Positions 1 to 12,104 of a stretch of 64,000 nt of DNA are shown one piece after another. The translations under genes were made by a program, and so were the position numbers. The stretch is from Cymodocea nodosa (taxonomy: Eukaryota; Streptophyta; Magnoliopsida; Alismatales; Cymodoceaceae). The notes under the pieces were generated by a model. It did not search any database, was not told where the DNA came from, and saw only the letters and a program-made list of their open reading frames with translations. Positions within the stretch are counted from its first letter, which is position 1; each line of letters opens with the position of its first letter. Location: assembly GCA_036874045.1 (NCBI GenBank), contig CM072335.1:5476001-5540000 (forward strand), in the 5' to 3' direction.

Positions 1-811
1 TTATTTCATGTTATATATTTAAATAACTTTATTTCAATTCAAATATTTACATCTTTCATATTCAAATTATATTTATATTTAGCAATCTAACTTCGTATAT
101 GTGTATTGGATTTTACACGCATTTGTTTTGAGATATATGTACTTAATTTTCTCATAGATCTAAATATAATTGTCAAATGCACAAACATTTTATCCATCTA
201 ATTTAAATATATGAATATATGTGCTTGAGCAGTATCTATACATATGCATACTTGATCAAATGCCTTGCATTTAATTCATATAGATATCTTGATCAATTTT
301 GTTTTCAAATACATATATTTGACTTTCTATATATATACATATATACATGTTTTATTTATTTAATTTTTGTACACATATGTTGAATTTGCACGTATGGGTG
401 TTATGCTTATCTGCTCTACATCCAAGCATAATTTCATGTGTATGACGCTTTCTAACCACATATTGTGCGTTTTTCCTTTCTAAGGAGATGGCAAGATTGT
501 CACATCCACATTTTCTTTATTTTTCCTTCCTGGTTGTCCAACACATCTTCTTCCTTCTTTTCTTTATTATTCTTTCCTCTTCCTTGTCCATCTTAGCACA
601 AGGCATCTAGACATGTAAGTGGGTCGGACGTAGTTGACCTGGCCGAAAAATTATAAACGTATATGGGTGGTGGGTGAGGTCAGGTTGATTCTAAAAAATA
701 AAAAAAATTGTAAGTCAATCCAACCCAAAACGAAGGCCCAGCTCGTGGACACCTCACAAGTTCGACTTTCAAATATCCGATTGTTGTAATGTTCAATCAT
801 TAAACTGAACA
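1..811. other. AT-rich intergenic DNA, no gene seen
   Basis: This stretch is AT-rich with scattered short tracts and no reading frame that resembles a known protein. From about 610 it becomes less AT-rich. I see no RNA gene or transposon terminus that I can support. Confidence 0.5.
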
Positions 812-818
812 CTTTCTA

Positions 819-1066
819 ACGTTCGGTCGAACGTTTAATTTTTTATTATTATTTATCAATAAAAATAATAAATATAATAATGGTTAATTTAATATTAATA
901 ATAATTTATTAATATAATATAATAAGCATTCAATCCGTATCAATATATTATTACATTAAATATTATATTAATAAATTATAATATGATATTATATTATTAA
1001 ATTATAAACGATCCGTATTAATATAATTATTATATTATATTATATTACAAGATTTCGACCGAACGT
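819..1066. repeat. Foldback: 12-bp inverted arms around an AT core
   Basis: The left arm acgttcggtcga (819-830) is the exact reverse complement of tcgaccgaacgt at 1055-1066. The roughly 220 bp between them is almost pure A and T and itself rich in internal inverted repeats. The left arm also sits in a local palindrome. This could be a small MITE-like or foldback element. I found no clear target-site duplication, so the class is open. Confidence 0.4.
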
Positions 1067-1199
1067 TTGACACTTCGGTAGGCCTACAGGCCTGTCGGCC
1101 GGTCAAGCCTAATTTTTCGGATCAGACCAAGTTGGATTGAACCGATCTACGCAAATTCAATCCATTTGACATATCTAACGGCAACATGAGCAGACTTTT

Positions 1200-2147
1200 C
1201 CTTCGAACATAAAAGTGATCATCCGTGCGTATGGCGGCAAGTTCTTCGCCTTCTCCTTTGGTTGGACTACACTCGCATGAGGTCTGACTGTAGTAAGAAA
1301 ATTTGATCGTTGGCTGTAAATTTTCCCTCCTTCGACATTTTCGTTCATTCTTTTATTTATTTTTTTCTACTCTCCTTCTCTTTTCTTCCTTCTTCCTTTT
1401 TCTTCTTTTCCTCAGGCTTCTTCAGCTCTACGCGTTCTTTTTCGGCTCCGTCTGATGTTGGCGCAAACCAGATGGCGCTTCGCCGTCGGTAGATTGTCGC
1501 GAGGAGTGGTCTCGCCTCTAGATGACCAGCGAGCGTCCTCTGCAACCGTGTGCCATGTCCAAGCTATTTTTTGGGCTGGCATATCATGACCGGGCGACGG
1601 CGCTGGGCAGTGACTCCCTCTGCGGGATAACTGGTGAATTTAGCCACCGGCGGTCGTAGAGCTTACAGCGGCGAATGATGCTACACCGACTCTCCTTCCT
1701 CTGTATCCTTCTGTTCCTCTTCTACCGCGGCAGGCCAGCAACGCACGTAGCGCTGGCCTGCTGGAACCTGCCAGCCAAGCAGGCGGCGGCGGTAGGCGCC
1801 CTCGGGTATGCCTTTCCAGTTGTTTTATGCGTCCGTTGCCTCAATTGATTTGGTGGCGAGCCGGATTGATTCGGGGAGAGCTGTGCTTGGACAGTCGGGC
1901 TATCAACAGCCTGCCTTCTTCATCTCTTCGTCTGTGAACCCATCACAGTCACAACAGACGATCTCGTCGGTGACAACTGGGTCTTTGTCCGTGCGTTTGA
2001 CGGAAGCTTTCTCTTCTGATTCAATGGGGGCAATGGGCCTATGGAGCTTACGCTCCTCTACAGTTAAACAACGGTGCCGATCGTACGTGATAGAGGCAGG
2101 CCACGCGCACGTTGGCGCTCAACCAACCTCTACGTGAAACAACCATC
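1200..2147. other. GC-richer stretch of unknown origin, cut by the copia insertion
   Basis: Base composition changes sharply here compared with the AT-rich flank. Short reading frames exist (for example 1808-2137), but none resembles a known protein and they lie in several frames. Removing the copia element joins position 2152 to 32368, and the DNA at 32368-32590 has similar composition, so the two flanks were probably one unit. It may be a leader or fragment of another mobile element or a dead gene. Confidence 0.35.
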
Positions 2148-2152
2148 ACAGA

Positions 2153-2369
2153 TGTTATCTACGTGATACGAGGGCTTCAATGGTGGATTTATTTTAGATG
2201 ATCTTATATATTCTTATATATATGTTTTACAAACTTTTAATTAATTAACTATCTCCAACATCTTCAACTTCAACCTATTCCTTTACTTTTCAGTAACCAT
2301 CATAAATTCAAATTTCAAATCTAATTTTTAATTTGATTTATAACTTGATCTTTTTTACTAATTCCAACA
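2153..2369 (-). repeat. Copia 3' LTR
   Basis: Matches the LTR at 32139-32362 along its length with small indels. The inner edge is at 2369 and the outer edge at 2153, next to the TSD acaga. On the minus strand a purine-rich run occurs just inside the LTR near 2380-2470, the expected place for a polypurine tract. Confidence 0.88.
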
Positions 2370-2569
2370 TCTCTCACTTGATCATAAAGACCAATTATAT
2401 TCATTCATATGCCAAATCCTATAAGACATATATTCTTTTTAATTCCACTCCCACTACTCGTAAGTAGCACAATTTTAATCTTTTACTCCCACTATTTGTG
2501 AGAATATTTTCCATTTACATTATCTATAGAAATGTTCCTTAATCCCATTAAGTTTACAAACTTAATGTA

Positions 2570-4389
2570 CTTTTATGTTGGTATTACTTTTGTTAAAGGA
2601 TCAGCTATCATATCTTTCATAAGGATATAACTCAATCTTATTTTTCCATTTACTACAATATCACGAATATAGTGATAATGTATATTTATATGCTATCCTT
2701 TTGTTGTATTTGCACCACTATATACAAGACTTATTGTTGCTTGGTTATCACAATACATTTCTATTAGACCATTTATTAAGTTTAGATTCAAATCATTTAT
2801 GAATCTCCTAATCTAAACTGCATGTGACGCACCTTCACTACAGGCAACATATTCAGCTTCCTATGTGTATTTTGCTACACACCCTTGCTTCTTACTTCCC
2901 CAAGATACAGCTACACCTCCAAAGATGAATACATGTACTGAAGTGGACTTCCCATCATCTTTATCACCACCTAAATTTGCATCTGTATAACCAAGCACTT
3001 CAAGCTCATCTACTTGATAAGTCAATTTATGGTGTAAAGTTACTTTTATATATTTCAAAATTCTTTTGATAGCTTCCCAATGTTTTGTTCTCGAATTACT
3101 TTGATACCTACTTACAATACTTACAACATATGGCAAGTATGATCTCCTACACAACATAGCATACATCAAACTTCCAACCACTTGGATATAAGGTGCTCTT
3201 AAAGGTTCCTTCCCTTTTCCAAGACATTGGTCCTTAACATTTTCCCTAAAATATAAGGTGTGGGAGCTAAGGAACAATTGTCCATTCCAAACCTTTTTAA
3301 CACCATTTGTAGGTATCTTTCCTGATTTATACTTAGTGTTCTTGATTTTAGATCTCTTAAGATTTGAATTCCAAGAACATAAGATGATTCCCCCATGTCC
3401 TTCATTTCAAATCTTCTACTAAGTTCTTCCTTTGTTTCATTCAACATATCAGTATTATTTCCAGCAAGTAAAATATCATCCACATACAAGGATAATATAA
3501 TGAACTTACTCATACTATTCCTGATATATACACAGTAATCTAACCTCTTTGAAACAAATCCCATTTTGATAATTATATCATGAAACTTATGATACCATTG
3601 TCTAAATGCTTGTTTTAAACCATATATCGACTTCTTTAATTTGCACACTTTTTCCTTATGTCCTTCCACTTGAAATCCCTTAGGTTGTGACATGTAGATT
3701 TCTTCCTACAGGTCTCCATTTAGAAATGCAGTTTTTACATCCATTTGATGTAATTCCAAATCTAAATGTGCAACTATAGCCAATATAATTCTTATTGATG
3801 CGAACTTAGCTACTAAAGAATATGTCTCATGAAAGTCAATTCTCGATTTCTGTGTACAACCTTTAGCAACTAAACGAGCCTTATATTTTTCAATAGACCC
3901 ATCAACCTTTAACTTTTTCTAAAATATCCACTTGCACCCTATAGCTTTCCTTCCTTTAGGTAAATCACATAATTCTCATACATGATTCCATTTCATGGAA
4001 TCAATCTCATCATTCATGGCATCCAATCATAAATCTTTTTCATGAGATTCGACGACATCCTTATATGTCACGGGTTCCATGTGATTTTCCTCCATGTCTA
4101 TAATTAAACAAGAAAGCTCATAGGAATACAAATGGTAGTCATCCATCCATGTTAGTTGATGTCTCATCCTTTTGTTGCTAATATGTAAATCCAGTTCTCT
4201 ATCTTCTCCATTCCTATTGATTTCTTCAATTCCATTTATAGGCTCATTTTGGATTTCTCCCATGATTTCCATGGGTTCACGATTGTTTCCATCATCAATT
4301 TCCATAGGTTCATCTATATTTTCAATGTTTCCATCTTCAACTTTAGGGTCATTTTCCAGGATATTATTGAAATAGTCATCATTCACCAC
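2570..4389 (-). pseudogene. Copia pol: reverse transcriptase and RNase H, decayed
   Basis: Reading the minus strand from 4389 downward, an acidic linker is followed by the RT N-terminal region (WIF, KARLVAKG, QMDVKTAFLNGDL motifs between stops), then the KKSIYGLKQA motif and the catalytic LYVDDILLAG block near 3480-3500. RNase H follows with GSLMYAM, YTDANLGGD and, below 2860, AEYVA, YCDNQATISL and ADPLTK-type motifs. In Ty1/copia elements these copy the element RNA to DNA. Frame changes between the 2861-3277, 3199-3693 and 4027-4389 segments and in-frame stops break the protein. Confidence 0.9.
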
Positions 4390-4404
4390 AAATAGTGGTT
4401 CATG

Positions 4405-5767
4405 TTACTTTCCTATTTCTTCCTTTTCATTTAGATTTTCCAGGAAAGTGGCATCCCTATATTCAATAATTCCCTTTTCTTTACTATAAAACCTATAACC
4501 AAAAGAATTTTCACAATAGCCTATAAACCTGTATTTAAGAGTCTTTGAATCTAACTTATCCCTTAATTGTGTAGGAATAAATACATGGGCTACAGACCCC
4601 CATTTTCTTAAATGATATAAGTTGGGCTTGGTTCCAGTCCATAATTCATAAGGTATGCTAGGCACAGACTTAGAGGGTATTCTATTTAATACATAATTTG
4701 TTGTGGTTAATGCTTCTCCCAAAAAAACTTTGGAGAGACCTGAATGTGAAAGCATGCATCTAATAGAATTCATAAGTGTTCTGTTCTTTCTTTCTACCAC
4801 ACCATTTCGTTGTGGTGTATAAGGCATTGTAGTTTGTCTTTTAATTCCATGCATTTCACAAAACAATTTAAATTCCTTAGAATTGTATTCCCCTCCCCTA
4901 TCTGATCTTAATATCTTAATACTTCTTCCAAGTTGTTTTTCTACTTCCAACTTGTATTTCTTAAAACAAGTCAATACTTGACTTTTATGACTTATTAGAT
5001 AAATATAAGCATATCTTGAAAAATCATCTATAAAAGTCACAAAATATTCCTTGTCATCATGAGTTTTAATACTTAATGGACCACATACATCAGAATGAAT
5101 CAACCCCAATAATTCATTTGATCTATATCCCTTACCAAAAGGTTTCTTAGTCATTTTCCCAACTAAGCAATGTTGACATTTATTTAATTCCATGTCTTTA
5201 ATCTCAGGCAACATGTTCAATTTTATCAATTGTTGTATTCTAGATTTATTAACATTCACTAACCTTAAATGCCACAAATCAATTTCAGATAAACAACACT
5301 CAATATAATCAGAAACTACTTCATTTATTTCATTAGCAACAACAGAAAGTTTAAACAAATCATGTTCTGGTACAAAAATTCCCATAGCAAAGATCTTTTT
5401 GTCTTTTCCTGTGGATACACGTTTATTGTAAAATCGAACTTCCAAACCATTCTTCAAAAGAGTGCCTACAGATATTAAATTCTGCCTCATGCTAGTTGCA
5501 TAGAAGACATCTTTCAGAATCATAATGTTGTCTCCTAAGTCCAAACGATATGTGCCAATACCTTCCACATCTAAATAAGTATTGTTGCCCATATAGGTGT
5601 TGTTGTCTAGGACTCAACTCTTTAAAGAAGTCAAGTCCTTTTTTTTTTTTAGCAATGTGCCTTATGGCACCAAAATCAACCCACCATTCATTTGAACTAG
5701 GGACCACAACATTATTGCATTCCACAACTCCCACAAAGGTTCTTTTGTTCTTCAGGTTCAATTCCAA
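4405..5767 (-). pseudogene. Copia pol: protease remnant and integrase
   Basis: The 395-codon frame 4405-5592 holds the GAG-pre-integrase region (LWHLRLVNVN, CQHCLVGKM: the HHCC zinc site) and the integrase core with HSDVCGP, FIDDFSRY, SDRGGEY and a glutamate in NGVVERKNRTL, forming the D-D-E triad. Upstream, 5492-5767 overlaps in another frame and contains WWVDFGAIRHI, the protease active-site region where DSGA is normally found; here it reads DFGA. A frameshift separates protease from integrase. The integrase part is the least damaged portion of this element. Confidence 0.92.
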
Positions 5768-6254
5768 GGTCCTACTTTTATTTCCATCCTTGTTGAGACA
5801 ATGTACCCTAAAATGACCAAATTGGCCACAAGCATAGCAAGATCCTCGTGCTTTCTTTCCACGTGCTTGATTTTGCTTGAAGTTGTTCCTATTTGGTCCA
5901 TTTCTTCTTTTGTTGCTTTTATCAGATCTCTACTTTTGAAATATGGCATTGGCTTCTTCTAGATGAGATTCATGTTACCTCTGATTGACTATTATTTCCT
6001 TTTCAGTACCCAACCTAACTAGCAATTCAGATAATTGAAGTGAGGTAGACCTAAGAGATGTGGTAACCATATCATAGCTATGTGGCAAACTATTCACTAT
6101 AGTTGCTATTTGCAGTTTTTTAGGTATAGGAGTTCCTGCAGTAGCTAAGTCTTTTGCCATTACCATCATATTATTTACATGTTCCACTACGCTTTGTTCC
6201 TCTAGCATCTTGCAAGAGTTATATTTTTGAAGGAGCAACTATGTGTTCATTTCA
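5768..6254 (-). pseudogene. Copia gag, C-terminal part with zinc knuckle
   Basis: The minus strand gives the gag UBN2-type segment (KYNSCKMLEEQSVVEHVNNM, then LPHSYD) at 5975-6238. A CCHC zinc knuckle follows near 5800-5850 in a shifted frame, reading CYACGQFGHFRVHC. Gag packages the element RNA. The N-terminal half lies 24.7 kb away at 30965-31279 because the gypsy element inserted here. Confidence 0.88.
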
Positions 6255-6259
6255 GTTGC

Positions 6260-8291
6260 TATTTAGAATGAAAAAGTGCATATTATTAACAGTTAAATGA
6301 TGGTTAATTGCATAATATTTAGCTTATCATATGAGAATTAAGCCATTATGTTATAATTGCACTGTTATATGCTTTAATTAAAGAATCTGCTTAATTTTGG
6401 AGAATTAATGTTAATTTAGTACATTTCTGAACTATCAGTAAGTTGCAGGCTGTGAAATTCTTAAGTATCCGAATTTTCTTATATTTCGGACAGTTATGTT
6501 TAATAGACCGAACATATCGGATAGTTATGTTTAAACTGCCTAACAATTATGTTTTGAAAGAATATTTTATTATTTCCTAAAGTATACGTGTCAAAACCAT
6601 AATGCATGACTTAAGTGAACTTTCGGTGAGTTATCTATAACTATCCGAAATTGTAGTTGGGCATCGGATAGTTATATGTGTAACTCTCTAAAATATCCTT
6701 TTATTTATAAAATAGTTGTGGACGCGTGTCATGTTTTGGTAAAGTGACTTAAGTGGATTTTCGGTGAGTTATCTGTAACTATCTGAAATGCATTTGAGCA
6801 TCGGATAGTTAAGTTTGTAAGTATCCGAAATACACCTGAGTATCGGATAGTTAAATTTATGCACGTGTTTTACAGTTAAATCAACGAAGAAAGTCTGTTG
6901 AGTTATCTATAACTCCACGGACTATTTATTTTCTAATATGCCACTGTAGTGGTTGTAGAAATAGGACAATTGAAAGAAAAACCACGACTGCACGTATCGC
7001 GTAGGGAGAAGAAAGCATTGTCGTTGATATGAATGAAGGAAATCCAACCGACCATTCAAGTAGAAGTAGTTACTACTAAAGAAATATAAAAGAAAAGAAG
7101 AAAAAGAAGAAAAGTGTGTGATCGATGGACGGCCAGTGTATATAGAGGAGGAGCACCGAGCTTTCTGCAGGCAATATCGGCAATTCTCCAAAGTACCACA
7201 CCAACCATTGTTACCACCACCACAATCACCAACCATCGGAGGTCTGCGAGAATACTTTCTTGATGTCGGGTCGATTCTGAGACAAACACAGTGCTTGACA
7301 ACCACTATGAGGAGTGATCGCATCGCGGGAACGGAAACCATTTTCACCAAGCACCAACTCATATTTTAGGAGATCGTAAAGCTTTTAGCCTTGGCTTCGG
7401 GTTGATGCCTATATGCTGAAGAAGAGATCATCTTGCAATTCTGGACTCGCAATTCTATAGGGAGAGGAGATAGAATTGTAAGTGGTTTAATTTTCAGTGG
7501 TGTAATCGCGTTTCAAGTAGTGACGGAAGTATTTACTATCGAGTGAGATTACTTTACATTTCACCTTTTGCCCATTTCCATGTTCATATTAAAACAAAAA
7601 TACCAAAAACAATTTATCTGTGTTTGTATGTCATATTTGAGTGTTGTATTGTTTGTGTTGTATCGTGATTAATATTATCTTTGTCAATATTGTGATTGTT
7701 TTATGTTTGTTTTAGTTTTACAGTTTATTGAAATTGGTTCGTTCAAAAGACTTAAAGATTTTAATGGTTACTGTTTGAATTATCTGAATGTTAGTATGCT
7801 TAATGATAAATTCAGTGTTTACTAACATTAAAGAGCTTAATTGATGTTATTTACAATCTGTGGAATCGCCCAATGGTTGGCCGAATTTCTCTGTAAATAG
7901 CAATATTTAAAAAGAAAAGAGAGGCTCGTGGAGTTAACTTAAGTCCGCGAGGTTAGTCCGTTAAGTTAGCCATAACTCAACGAACTTTGTCTGTTGAGTT
8001 AACTGTAATTCAACAGAGGGCTTATTGAATATATAAATTTGATTGTTAACAAACGAACAGTTCTCAGTTCTTAAGCAATTCCTTGTGGGATCGACCTGTA
8101 CTTGCACACTGATACAATAGACATTGTGCACTTGCAGTTAAAATACAAATTGGAATTAATATCTAAATTGTATTAAAGGTTGTTTGTTTACTTCTAAAAG
8201 AAAAAGAATAGGCATAAAGCTAAATTAACTAAGTAAAAATAGAAGTAACAAATCAAAGTTTTTCTGGTGTCGTGCTGGAAAAATCCAAACA
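6260..8291 (+). repeat. Gypsy 5' LTR
   Basis: Aligns over its full length with 28929-30959, differing mostly by single transitions and a few small indels. It contains repeated short hairpins such as 6621-6650 and 6758-6787 (arms tttcggtgagttat and a near-complement), and pairs built on gttgagtta/taactcaac near 7960 and 8000. A possible TATA box tataaaag lies at 7085-7092 and is kept in the other LTR. Minus-strand frames at 6922-7362 are not taken as genes. Confidence 0.92.
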
Positions 8292-8298
8292 AGTTTTA

Positions 8299-8316
8299 TG
8301 GCGTCGTTGCCAGGGA
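8299..8316 (+). other. Primer binding site (tRNA-Asp type)
   Basis: The 18 bases tggcgtcgttgccaggga differ at two positions, both transitions, from the tRNA-Asp complement used by Athila-type gypsy elements. It starts 7 bases after the end of the 5' LTR, as expected for the minus-strand primer site. Confidence 0.8.
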
Positions 8317-8360
8317 ATTGAATTGAATTAACTAGAATTCAATTGAATTAATATAAGCAA

Positions 8361-8696
8361 TTGTTAGAGATGTTTCGTTTTAATAGCCAGAGTTTTGTGT
8401 TTTCTTCTGTAATTAAGAATATGGCATATGCTTATGCTCAAAGATTTCTGAAACCTGTAATTAACATATGTGAATTCTGCAATTCTGAAGGACACGACAT
8501 TTCTGACTGTTTGAAATTGAGACGTTTCCAGATGGTTAGATCCCATGAACAACAAATGAATTATCCTCAGTATAATAGAGTCGTGTATGAGAATCCTATA
8601 GTTTACCCAACTGATGGTCAGTATAGAATGTGTAATATGTTGAGAGACACTAAAGTTTGGGATAGGTATGACAGATTGGAGCGTAGTATAGAGTAA
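8361..8696 (+). pseudogene. Gypsy gag fragment with CCHC zinc knuckle
   Basis: This 111-codon frame contains CEFCNSEGHDISDC, a C-x2-C-x4-H-x4-C zinc knuckle of the nucleocapsid type, followed by a tyrosine- and asparagine-rich tail. It follows the primer binding site directly, so the capsid part of gag that should precede it is missing here. A gag capsid segment lies at 24700-25885 instead. The frame closes with a stop and resumes as a charged region at 8814. Confidence 0.65.
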
Positions 8697-8750
8697 AACC
8701 TGGACAAACTAGAACACTTTATGTGTTAGCAACAAGAAGTCAACCAATTA

Positions 8751-9416
8751 AATTATAAGGAAGTATATTCAGAACCTAAAAAGGATATAATTTACGAAAC
8801 TGAAAAAATCATAATGAATATTGATCAAAAATTGAATGCAATGAGATTAGATGATCTGGAAAGAAAACTAAAAGCATTGGACGAATATACAATGAAAATA
8901 CAAGTTATACAACAAGACTATGAAAATTATAATGTTATAAACCTACATAATTTGCAAAATATACAGCAAATAGAAAATATTAATGCAAGAGAATTTAAAG
9001 AATGCACTTTAAAACTAAAAACAATTGAAGCTCATAATCACAAAAATGATATACAAAAACATCATAAGAGTAACGAAAATCTGGAAGATGTATGTGTAAC
9101 ATTAAGATTTGGAACTGATATACCACCAAGAACTCAAAATGAAAATAATATGAAGGTGGATAAGGGTAAAAATCAAAATGATGATGAAAATGTAATAGCT
9201 GAAAATCTAGAAATCACTGAAAAATAATCTGAATCTGCTAATGAAGCTAAAAATGATCAAACAAATCAACTGAAAGAAAAAGAATCTTTTAAATCACAAT
9301 CTTTAGCACCCTATCCTGAAATATTACAACAAACAATACCTGAAAAACAAGAAAAAATCAGAGAAATTTTTGAAAAAGTACAAGTTAACATTCCTTTGTT
9401 AGATCTATTGTAGAAA
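8751..9416 (+). pseudogene. Charged coiled-coil linker between gag and protease
   Basis: The 137-codon frame 8814-9227 is rich in N, K, E and Q with a heptad-like run (LERKLKALDEYTMKIQVIQQ). A continuing lysine- and glutamate-rich stretch reaches 9416 with stops. In Athila-type elements a low-complexity linker often separates the zinc knuckle from the protease. I assign no function beyond that. Confidence 0.5.
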
Positions 9417-10103
9417 ATGTCACCTTGTGCTAAATTTCTGAAGGATTGGTGTACTAAGAAAAGAAAGCGAAAAGTTCTTAGAAAGGTCTTTTTAGCTGAG
9501 CAAAGTAGTTCCCTATTTCTGCCACAAATTCCTAAAAAATTATCTGATCCTGGAATCTCTGTTATATCATGCACCATAGGAAATACCATTCTAGAAAGAA
9601 CCTTAATAGACTTAGGTGCAGGTATAAATGTTATGCCAAGTGATATATTTGCATCCCTAGGATTAGAAGGCTTAACTCCTACTAGTACGGTTATTCAATT
9701 AGCTGATAGAAGTATAAGATACCCTAGAGGAAAAATAGAGGATGTCTTAATTAAAATTAAAAACTTTATATATCCTATTGATATTGTAATTTTGGATTCC
9801 CAACAAATTAAGCATAAAAATAGTGATACATCTTTAATTTTGGGAAGGCCATTTTTAGCAACATCAGGGGCTGTTATAAATTGTAAAACAGAAGTAATGA
9901 AGTTAGCATATGGTAATGAGGATACTCAATTAAATATTTTCAAACCAGAAACATTTGAGGAGTTAGAAATGTCCTTACATACCATAGACTTTTTAGAGGA
10001 TGAAGGAGATATGTTACATGATGTGATTCAAGAGGAATTAAATAGGCAAATCAATTCAGAAACTTTAGAGGAAAGTGAAAGCATAAATATACAAGGAGAT
10101 TAG
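9417..10103 (+). pseudogene. Gypsy retropepsin-type protease
   Basis: The frame carries TLIDLGAGINVMPSDIF followed by VIQLADRSIRYPRG and DIVILD...LILGRPFLAT, the standard order of an Athila-type aspartic protease: active site, flap region and C-terminal ILGRPFL. The active-site triad reads D-L-G-A-G. This enzyme cuts the element polyprotein. The frame stops at 10101-10103, where the Sirevirus insertion has duplicated and altered the target; the other copy of the target carries cag, so this stop probably arose after insertion. Confidence 0.85.
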
Positions 10104-11580
10104 TGATGAGTATTTCGTTTTGATGATGTGTGCTAAATGAAAAATAATCATATTTGCTCAATTACTATTGCTTGTGAAAAGAAATTAAAATCATCAATTA
10201 ATACAAAAAAAGTTTACTAGCATAAATACTTGTCTGTATTGGATCTAAAGTTAATAACTAGTCGTTTCGTTGCATTAATTTCTCATTTAACTAAACGTTA
10301 AGTTAACGTGTGTTTTTATTGAAAAGCATGATATGTTTTAAAGTTATATCTTCTATATCATGAACAGTGCACGTTTAGACAACTCGTTAAGTTAGAGTTT
10401 TGTTTGTATAGAGGTCACGTGAGAACTCGTTAAGTTAGAGGCTTAAAGGTTAAAATAAGTCACGTGATAACTCGTTAAGTTAGTGAGTAAAAGAAGAGAC
10501 GAACTCGTTAAGTTAGTGTTATACACGTGGTGAAATTATAAATTACGAATGTTGTATTGTATCACATGAGGTGCACATGTTTAACTCGTTAAGTTAACAT
10601 AACTAAACGTGTTGAGTTGCTATATTGAACACTAAGGCAGCACGTTAGGTTATCGTTATAAACTTAAGTTGTTATTTTTGCACGTGGTAAAATTCTTATT
10701 ATAAAAACATTTGTTTATTACTGAATCGGTGAGTTAAAGTTTTTTCGGAGACTTATAGTCGTAACTATCTGAAAGGTAACTTAAGTCATGATTTCAGGTC
10801 TTGACATGTGTCTCACTAGTTTTATGATATAAAGAGTTTTTCGGTGACTTACAACCGTAACTATCCGAAACTTAAATTGTTTTCGGTGAGTTATCGTTTA
10901 ACCTTCCAAAAAAAAGGTTAAGCTGGTTCATTGAGTTAGCATAACACCACAGACTTAGTTCGTTGAGTTAGCTATAGTAATTGTCACGTGAAATGGCACA
11001 TGAGGAATTCGTTAAGTTAGAAACGTTAAGTTATATATACTTGTGTTACTCGTTTAGTTAACATTAAAGTAATGACCTATTATTACACTTGATGGAAATT
11101 CTTTGGACGAGAAAGTTTATTTTGCAGGAAATTTTTCAGAGATTCAAGACTAATGATTAAAGAAAATTTGAAATAAAAACATGAGTCAGAACGTGTGTGT
11201 TTCGATGAAGGAAAAAGCAAAGACATGAAGAAGTGGAAAACTGGTAGTGATTAAACGTAAATGATATGCATGAAGTTAACATACAGTATAAAAGGCATAG
11301 AATTCTCGTTGATCAAATTAATCCTTACACACTAAACAAAAATCTTTTCAAGGATCAAACTATCCCTGCACATCAAAAGAAAAATCTTTTTTAGAAATCA
11401 AAAACACCTCTTCGGGAAAATCTCTCAAGTAGAAGAAAATTCAGTGAAGCAGAAAACGTATTATTTATATCACTGAAGATTTAAAGTATCAAAAGAAAGC
11501 AAATTCGGAGAAGTAGAGAAAGACAATATATTCGTCATTGAAGAATTGCTGAAGAAGAAAAAGAAGAAGAAGAAAGATCT
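10104..11580 (+). repeat. Sirevirus 5' LTR, missing its last ~270 bp
   Basis: Matches 17427-18903 closely, then stops after agatct, where the full LTR continues for about 270 bp more. It holds many copies of ctcgttaagttag and several CACGTG boxes (10416, 10461, 10524, 10681, 10985), plus a hairpin with tttcgg/ccgaaa arms at 10839-10870. Confidence 0.88.
11287..11293 (+). promoter_or_regulatory. Likely TATA box of the Sirevirus LTR
   Basis: The sequence tataaaa lies in a conserved context and occurs again at 18611-18617 in the complete LTR, about 1.18 kb from each LTR start, downstream of the CACGTG-rich part. This is where an LTR promoter would be expected. Confidence 0.5.
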
Positions 11581-11583
11581 TAA

Positions 11584-12104
11584 TGTTGAGAATTTTTGTT
11601 TTGATGATGTGTGCTAAATGAAAATAATCATATTTGCTCAATTACTATTGCTTGTGAAAAGAAATTAAAATCATCAATTAATACAGAAAAAGCTTACTGA
11701 TATAAATACTTGTCTGTATTGGATCTGAAGTTAATAACTAGTCATTTCGTTGCATTAATTTCTCATTTAGCTAAACGTTAAGTTAACGTGTGTTTTTATT
11801 GAAAAGTATGATATGTTTTAATGTTATATCTTCTGTATCATGAACAGTGCACGTTTAGACAACTCGTTAAGTTAGAGTTTTGTTCGTATAGAGGTCACGT
11901 GAGAACTCGTTAAGTTAGAGGCTTAAAGGTTAAAATAGGTCACGTGATAACTCGTTAAGTTAGTGAGTAAAAGAAGAGACGAACTCGTTAAGTTAGTGTT
12001 ATACACGTGGTGAAATTATAAGTTACGAATGTTGTATTGTATCACGTGAGGTGCACATGTTTAACTCGTTAAGTTAACATAACTAAACGCGTTTAGTTGC
12101 TATA
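11584..12104 (+). repeat. Second, truncated Sirevirus LTR copy
   Basis: A second LTR start, tgttgag, follows the first copy after three bases. It matches the other LTRs for about 520 bp and then breaks after tgaacattaag, where the sequence switches directly to RT coding sequence. The tandem order suggests recombination or template switching rather than a normal insertion. Confidence 0.88.

Noticed and set aside
1310..2137. Short frames at 1310-1492 and 1808-2137 as small genes
   Set aside because: No similarity to known proteins, biased composition, and no splice or start context; probably remnants of an unidentified sequence.
6922..7369. Frames on both strands inside the gypsy LTR (and the copies at 29665-30030)
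   Set aside because: They occur in both LTRs but in different frames and lengths, as expected for shadows in noncoding LTR sequence.
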